Shown here in pieces: positions 59,955 through 64,000 of a DNA stretch of 64,000 bases. The position numbers were made by a program, and so were the translations under genes. Source of the DNA: Legionella_C sp963803545 (GTDB lineage: Bacteria; Pseudomonadota; Gammaproteobacteria; Legionellales; Legionellaceae). The stretch lies in the NCBI GenBank assembly GCA_963803545.1, contig CAWDMX010000004.1:434001-498000 (forward strand). Reading direction: 5' to 3'. The notes under the pieces were generated by a model. That model did no database searches, had not been told where the DNA came from, and saw only the letters and a program-made list of their open reading frames with translations. How positions within the stretch are numbered: the first letter of the stretch is position 1; the number at the start of each line of letters is the position of its first letter.

Positions 59955-61193
59955 TTGAGTAAGCGGCGAGTAGTAGTAACTGGCATGGGTATGGTTACTC
60001 CTGTAGGTCTTAATGTAAAAGAAACATGGGCTAATATTTTATCCGGGATTAGTGGTGTGGGTTTGGTAGAGGATTTTGATACTACCGACTATAGCACTAA
60101 AATTTGGGCTAAAGTTAAAAACTTCTCAATGGACCATGTTCCCTTCAAAGATGCACGTAAAATGGACGTTTTTACCCAATACGGTCTGGCTGCAGCGGAT
60201 GAAGCTATTGCGCAATCGGGGTTGGTTTTTGAAGGACTGCTTGCGGAACGAACTGGAGTGGCCGTAGGTGCAGGGATTGGCGGTATTCAAACAATTACAA
60301 ACAATCAGGATAAATTAACTGCTGGCGGTCCGCGACGTGTGTCGCCTTTTTTTATTCCTGCTGGGATTATTAATATGGTAGCAGGACAAATTTCTATTAA
60401 GCATAACTTGAAAGGTCCTAACATTTCTGTTGTTACCGCCTGCACAACCGGCACTCATAACATTGGCCTTGCTGCTCGCATGATAGCTTATGGCGATGCC
60501 GATGCCATGATTTGTGGTGGTGCTGAGATGACGTTAACACCACTGTGCTTGGCGGGTTTCTCAGCGGTTCGCTCGCTTTCAAAACGAAACGATGCTCCTG
60601 AGCAGGCCTCTCGACCTTGGGATAAAGACAGAGATGGGTTTGTAATGGGAGAGGGGGCTGGTGTTTTAGTTTTAGAAGAGTACGAGCAAGCTAAAGCAAG
60701 AAACGCTACTATTTACGCCGAGTTACTCGGTTTTGGCATGTCTGGAGACGCCTATCATATTACCGCTCCAGATGAAGATGCGGATGGTGCATCACGTTCG
60801 ATGCAAAACGCACTTCGCGACGCAGGTATTAATCCTGAGCAAGTTGATTATATTAATGCGCATGGAACGTCTACGTATTTGAACGATAAAAACGAAACCA
60901 AAGCAGTTAAACGTGTGTTTGCGGACCACGCCTACGAACTTGCTATGAGCTCAACTAAATCAATGACCGGTCATCTATTAGGTGCAGCTGGTTCTGTTGA
61001 AGCAATCTTTAGTATTCAATCGCTTATCGATCAAGTGGCCCCACCGACTATTAATCTTGATAATCCGGATGAAGGTTGCGACTTGAATTATGTAGCGCAC
61101 ACGGCTCAACAACGAAAAATTGATTACGCGCTTAGTAACTCATTGGGATTTGGTGGTACTAACGGCAGTTTGTTGTTTAAGCGAGCTAGATGA
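59955..61193 (+). CDS. fabF: 3-oxoacyl-ACP synthase II
   Basis: Main condensing enzyme of chain elongation. 412 residues (E. coli 413). TTG start at 59955 with GAGGAG ahead (first residues SKRRVVVTGMGMVTPVG). Active Cys in SVVTACTTGTHNIGLAA, the two His in DYINAHGTSTYLNDKNE and KSMTGHLLGAAGSVEA, and a final SNSLGFGGTNGSLLF. It overlaps mltG by 4 bases (ATGA). A small CTGCCA/TGGCAG hairpin with TTTTT lies in the acpP-fabF gap and may attenuate read-through. Confidence 0.96.
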   Translation: MSKRRVVVTGMGMVTPVGLNVKETWANILSGISGVGLVEDFDTTDYSTKIWAKVKNFSMDHVPFKDARKMDVFTQYGLAAADEAIAQSGLVFEGLLAERTGVAVGAGIGGIQTITNNQDKLTAGGPRRVSPFFIPAGIINMVAGQISIKHNLKGPNISVVTACTTGTHNIGLAARMIAYGDADAMICGGAEMTLTPLCLAGFSAVRSLSKRNDAPEQASRPWDKDRDGFVMGEGAGVLVLEEYEQAKARNATIYAELLGFGMSGDAYHITAPDEDADGASRSMQNALRDAGINPEQVDYINAHGTSTYLNDKNETKAVKRVFADHAYELAMSSTKSMTGHLLGAAGSVEAIFSIQSLIDQVAPPTINLDNPDEGCDLNYVAHTAQQRKIDYALSNSLGFGGTNGSLLFKRAR

Positions 61194-62179
61194 GTCGTTC
61201 ACTTGTCGTTAAGCTAGGTCTGCTGGCGGCCCTTTTTTTTTTAGTAATTGCGGGTTTTTTAGGTTTTAGCTATTTTCAATTAAACAAACCGCTTTTGGTC
61301 AATGAGCGAAACGCAATTGTAGACATAAAACCTGCTGAAACCGCTCATAATATAATTACTGATCTTTATAAAAAAAAATTGATAACGTTTCCTTTTATTG
61401 TGGAAAAAACATTAGTATTTAGAGGTTTGGCTCGCAAGCTAAAAACGGGTGTCTATAAAATAAACCCCAATGAGTCGGTTCTGAATTTTTTAGAACGCGT
61501 TATTGCAGGAGATGTGCTTCAGTTAAATTTTTCAATTATTGAAGGCTCTAAGTATGCGCAAGTTTTGAAAAACATCAGTACGGCTCCCTACCTCTCTAAT
61601 ACCGTTGGTCGCAGCCCAGTTTTGAGACCTAAACGTGCGAATAATGAAGGCTTATTATTAGCCGACACCTATCAATACGATGCCGGGAGCGATTCAGCTC
61701 AGCTTTTAAATACGGCTAATACTTGTCTTTTAAACTATCTAGCCGAGGTTTGGCAGCATCGTGATTTAGATTTACCTTATAAAAACTCTTATGAATTACT
61801 AATTGCAGCATCAATTCTTGAAAAAGAAACGGCTTTGGCGACCGAGCGGCGATTAATTGCTGGGGTCATTAGTAATCGGTTGAAAAAAAGAATGCCTTTG
61901 CAAATGGACCCAACCGTAATCTACGGCTTAGGTGAGCGTTATAAAGGCAACTTAACACATCAGGATATGCAGGATGATTCGCCCTACAATACCTATAAGT
62001 ACCGTGGGTTACCACCTACGCCTATTGCAATAGTGGGCAAGCAGTCGCTATGGGCCGCGGCGCACCCTGAGCCTACGAACTATCTTTATTTTGTCGCTAA
62101 AGGGGATGGCAGCCACGTTTTTTCAGAAACCTATACTCTGCAAAAAGCTGCTATCAAAAATTTGTTGCGTAAAAAGTAA
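61190..62179 (+). CDS. mltG: Endolytic murein transglycosylase MltG
   Basis: Inner-membrane enzyme that cuts nascent glycan strands and sets their length. 329 residues (E. coli 340). One N-terminal membrane helix (about 6-28). A LysM-like region follows, then the YceG catalytic domain, with the catalytic Glu in ASILEKETALATERRLIAGV and LKKRMPLQMDPTVIYGLG. DDSPYNTYKYRGLPPTPI and AAHPEPTNYLYFVAKGDGSH are also diagnostic. It sits between fabF and tmk as in E. coli (pabC is absent between them). Confidence 0.95.
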   Translation: MSRSLVVKLGLLAALFFLVIAGFLGFSYFQLNKPLLVNERNAIVDIKPAETAHNIITDLYKKKLITFPFIVEKTLVFRGLARKLKTGVYKINPNESVLNFLERVIAGDVLQLNFSIIEGSKYAQVLKNISTAPYLSNTVGRSPVLRPKRANNEGLLLADTYQYDAGSDSAQLLNTANTCLLNYLAEVWQHRDLDLPYKNSYELLIAASILEKETALATERRLIAGVISNRLKKRMPLQMDPTVIYGLGERYKGNLTHQDMQDDSPYNTYKYRGLPPTPIAIVGKQSLWAAAHPEPTNYLYFVAKGDGSHVFSETYTLQKAAIKNLLRKK

Positions 62180-62207
62180 GAATATTCGTTTACAACGAGG
62201 AAGTGAT

Positions 62208-62846
62208 ATGAAGCAACCAGGCTGTTTTATTGTTGTTGAGGGCTTAGAGGGTGCAGGAAAAACTACGGCTATCCAAACAATTAAATCGCATTTAACGGGA
62301 TTTATTCCACACGTTTTAGTTACCCGGGAACCTGGGGGTACAAAGCTTGGAGAAACCCTGCGCAATTTAATGATAAAAGTATCATCCGATGAGCCCATAG
62401 TTCCCACTTGTGAGTTATTGTTGATGTACGCGGCGCGGGTGCAGTTAGTTGAACAGGTTATTCAACCAACTCTAAGCGCTGGGGACTGGGTTATTTCAGA
62501 TAGATTCGAGTTGTCCAGTTACGCCTACCAAGGAGGAGGGCGGGGCATTGACGAACGTGTAATTGCCCAACTATCGCAGGTATGTTTAAAAGACTTTAAA
62601 CCCGACTTAACTATTTTCTTAGATATTGAACCTGAAGAAGGTTTAAAACGAGTTAAACAACGAGGTGTACTGGATAAAATTGAACAAGAATCCGAAGATT
62701 TCTTTTTCAGAGCTTATCGGAGTTATCATAATAAAATAAAAGATTTGGATCATTGTTTCTGTGTCGATGCAAGCGCACCCCTTGCCTCAGTTCAAGAAAA
62801 TATCATTAGTATTTTAGATAGGTTTTTAGGTGAGCATGAACGCTAA
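62208..62846 (+). CDS. tmk: Thymidylate kinase
   Basis: Phosphorylates dTMP to dTDP. 212 residues from the ATG at 62208, preceded by ACGAGGAAGTGAT; an in-frame start at 62091 lies inside mltG. P-loop VEGLEGAGKTTAI (about 10-22), DRX motif and substrate loop in VISDRFELSSYAYQGGGRGI, and TREPGGTKLGE. It ends overlapping the holB start by 11 bases. Confidence 0.96.
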   Translation: MKQPGCFIVVEGLEGAGKTTAIQTIKSHLTGFIPHVLVTREPGGTKLGETLRNLMIKVSSDEPIVPTCELLLMYAARVQLVEQVIQPTLSAGDWVISDRFELSSYAYQGGGRGIDERVIAQLSQVCLKDFKPDLTIFLDIEPEEGLKRVKQRGVLDKIEQESEDFFFRAYRSYHNKIKDLDHCFCVDASAPLASVQENIISILDRFLGEHER

Positions 62847-63705
62847 TACGGCTGCAACTTTACCTACCATTGAGCGTTTAAGTCTTCTTTGTGAAAAAAA
62901 AAGGCTGCCGCACGCATTTTTGTTAGTGAATACTTTAGGGTTGCCGCTGGAACGCTTATTGCAGTCGTTTACGAAGCTTTTATTATGTCAAAAAAGACCA
63001 ATGCCTTGCGATCAATGCCAATCTTGCAAATTAGTGCTGTTGGGTAATCATCCTGATTTAGCTTTAATCGCCCCAGAAAAAACAGATGGTACTATCAAAA
63101 TAGAGCAAGTACGCCAACTGCAAGTTGATATTTTCAATACTCCTCAAATTGGTTGTACTAAAGTAATTGTTATTAGCGCCGCGGATAAATTAACTATCAG
63201 TGCTGCAAATGCTTTGCTTAAAATTCTTGAAGAACCACCTGATAATACTTATTTTTTATTAGTAACTCAGCGGGTACAACATATTACACCTACAATTGTA
63301 AGTCGCTGTCAACAATGGGAAATAAAGCAACACTGCGTCACTGATCAGTTGTATCCTATTGCTTTAATGGATGAACTGGACAACATTACCGAACAAATTA
63401 ATTCAGTTTTTAATAAGAAAAAGTCTTTGAACGCCGTAGCTGCGCAATGGGCGCGTTATAATTTTATGAGTCTTATTGAAGCCTTGTACCATCTCCATGC
63501 GCAGATGCTCCGAGCATTTTTTACGGAAATAGATGAAAATATAGTTTTTAATGCTAAGCTAGAAAATCTTGCAACGGCAATTAAACCACTGATACTATTT
63601 AAACAAATAGATAAATTAAATAACATTAAAAAAAACAACAATCAGAATACGCCGGTTAATCATTTGCTGGCACTTGAAGATTTTTTGATTGGGTACATAG
63701 AGTAG
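62836..63705 (+). CDS. holB: DNA polymerase III delta' subunit
   Basis: Clamp-loader subunit. 289 residues from the ATG at 62836; a GTG at 62830 is a minor alternative. The zinc-binding module is CDQCQSCKLVLLGNHPDL (Cys x3 here plus an upstream Cys, LLCQKRPMPCDQC). The conserved SRC motif is TIVSRCQQWEIK, preceded by SAANALLKILEEPPDNTYF. As expected for delta', the Walker A loop is degenerate. It overlaps tmk and precedes the PilZ-domain gene by 8 bases. Confidence 0.93.
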   Translation: MNANTAATLPTIERLSLLCEKKRLPHAFLLVNTLGLPLERLLQSFTKLLLCQKRPMPCDQCQSCKLVLLGNHPDLALIAPEKTDGTIKIEQVRQLQVDIFNTPQIGCTKVIVISAADKLTISAANALLKILEEPPDNTYFLLVTQRVQHITPTIVSRCQQWEIKQHCVTDQLYPIALMDELDNITEQINSVFNKKKSLNAVAAQWARYNFMSLIEALYHLHAQMLRAFFTEIDENIVFNAKLENLATAIKPLILFKQIDKLNNIKKNNNQNTPVNHLLALEDFLIGYIE

Positions 63706-63713
63706 GAGCTTTT

Positions 63714-64000
63714 ATGGTTGATGAAATTCCATTGTTGCAGTGTTATTTGCAAAATGAAACAGCTTTGTACAATGCTTATATGCCCTTTGTGAAAGGTTGC
63801 GGTATTTTTATACGGACACCACACGTTTATTCCCTGGGAACAACAATAAAGGTAACTATTACATTCCCTGATGAAAGTATCCCGGCGTCGGTGCTTGCAA
63901 AAGTTGTGTGGATTACCCCACGGGGCGCACAGGGTGGAAAGCCTGCCGGTTTGGGTGTACGTTTTGTGGACGACACGAGCCGTGAGTTGATTAATAAAAT
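63714..64000 (+). CDS. PilZ-domain protein (3' end outside window)
   Basis: At least 95 residues, running off the right edge; the start ATG at 63714 follows TAGGAGCTTTT. The segment CYLQNETALYNAYMPFVKGC, GIFIRTPHVYSLGTTIKV and PAGLGVRFVDDT is the PilZ fold found downstream of holB in many gammaproteobacteria. The N-terminal RxxxR c-di-GMP-binding motif is not visible, so this member may be the PilZ type-IV-pilus kind that does not bind c-di-GMP. TatD/YcfH would be expected next. Confidence 0.85.
   Translation, partial: MVDEIPLLQCYLQNETALYNAYMPFVKGCGIFIRTPHVYSLGTTIKVTITFPDESIPASVLAKVVWITPRGAQGGKPAGLGVRFVDDTSRELINK

Overview
The window is AT-rich chromosomal DNA from a gammaproteobacterium. 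The evidence is the gene content (zapD-coaE, erpA, mutH, mltA, ppsR, astDB, a bioA/bioBFHD biotin cluster) and the gammaproteobacterial gene order rpmF-plsX-fabH-fabD-fabG-acpP-fabF-mltG-tmk-holB-pilZ. Three APC-type amino acid permeases, many small secreted proteins, several unrecognised proteins and heavy IS load with decaying genes suggest a host-associated lineage. Something Legionellales-like is a reasonable guess, but it is inference; no rRNA or tRNA gene is present to test it.

Layout. 1-6.5 kb is an accessory, scarred region: the tail of an unknown protein with a SUKH-like (immunity-type) gene, a topoisomerase IA-like gene that lacks the catalytic half, an IS630-like remnant, a complete IS481-like element, a two-repeat CRISPR relic, a broken transposase, and a complete IS3/IS407-like element inserted in that transposase. 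6.6-14.7 kb holds corA-like, nadE, an L,D-transpeptidase-like gene split by a second copy of the IS407-like element, a permease, zapD and coaE. 14.7-25.5 kb holds divergent bioA and bioBFHD followed by fmdB-like, aspS, mscK-like, mutH and a YqaE/Pmp3-like gene, many overlapping. 25.5-27 kb is IS debris. 27-41 kb is mostly housekeeping: a permease, acnA with a hairpin over its ribosome site, a polysaccharide deacetylase, mltA, ppsR, and an astD-astB-spermidine synthase-like operon. 41-48.6 kb is a second accessory island: an IS5-type relic broken by the third IS407-like copy, a complete IS5-type element with a frameshifted transposase, a large membrane protein of unknown role, and a decayed wall-hydrolase-like gene followed by an intact secreted-protein gene. 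48.7-64 kb holds a DegT-type aminotransferase, pyrF, a GIY-YIG protein, a YaiI-like protein, a permease, erpA, mnmA and the fatty acid synthesis operon running off the right edge in a PilZ-domain gene.

How the genes work together. Biotin made by BioF/A/D/B is the cofactor of acetyl-CoA carboxylase, which feeds the FabD/FabH/FabG/FabF/AcpP enzymes at the other end of the window; BioH needs a BioC partner, and none is encoded here. AstD and AstB are two steps of arginine catabolism to glutamate, and the nearby permeases and AcnA fit an amino-acid-fed metabolism. Three complete IS407-like copies, each 1198 bp with matching 4-bp target duplications, and at least two decayed relatives show that this element has been repeatedly active. 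Two of its insertions can be undone on paper to restore open reading frames.
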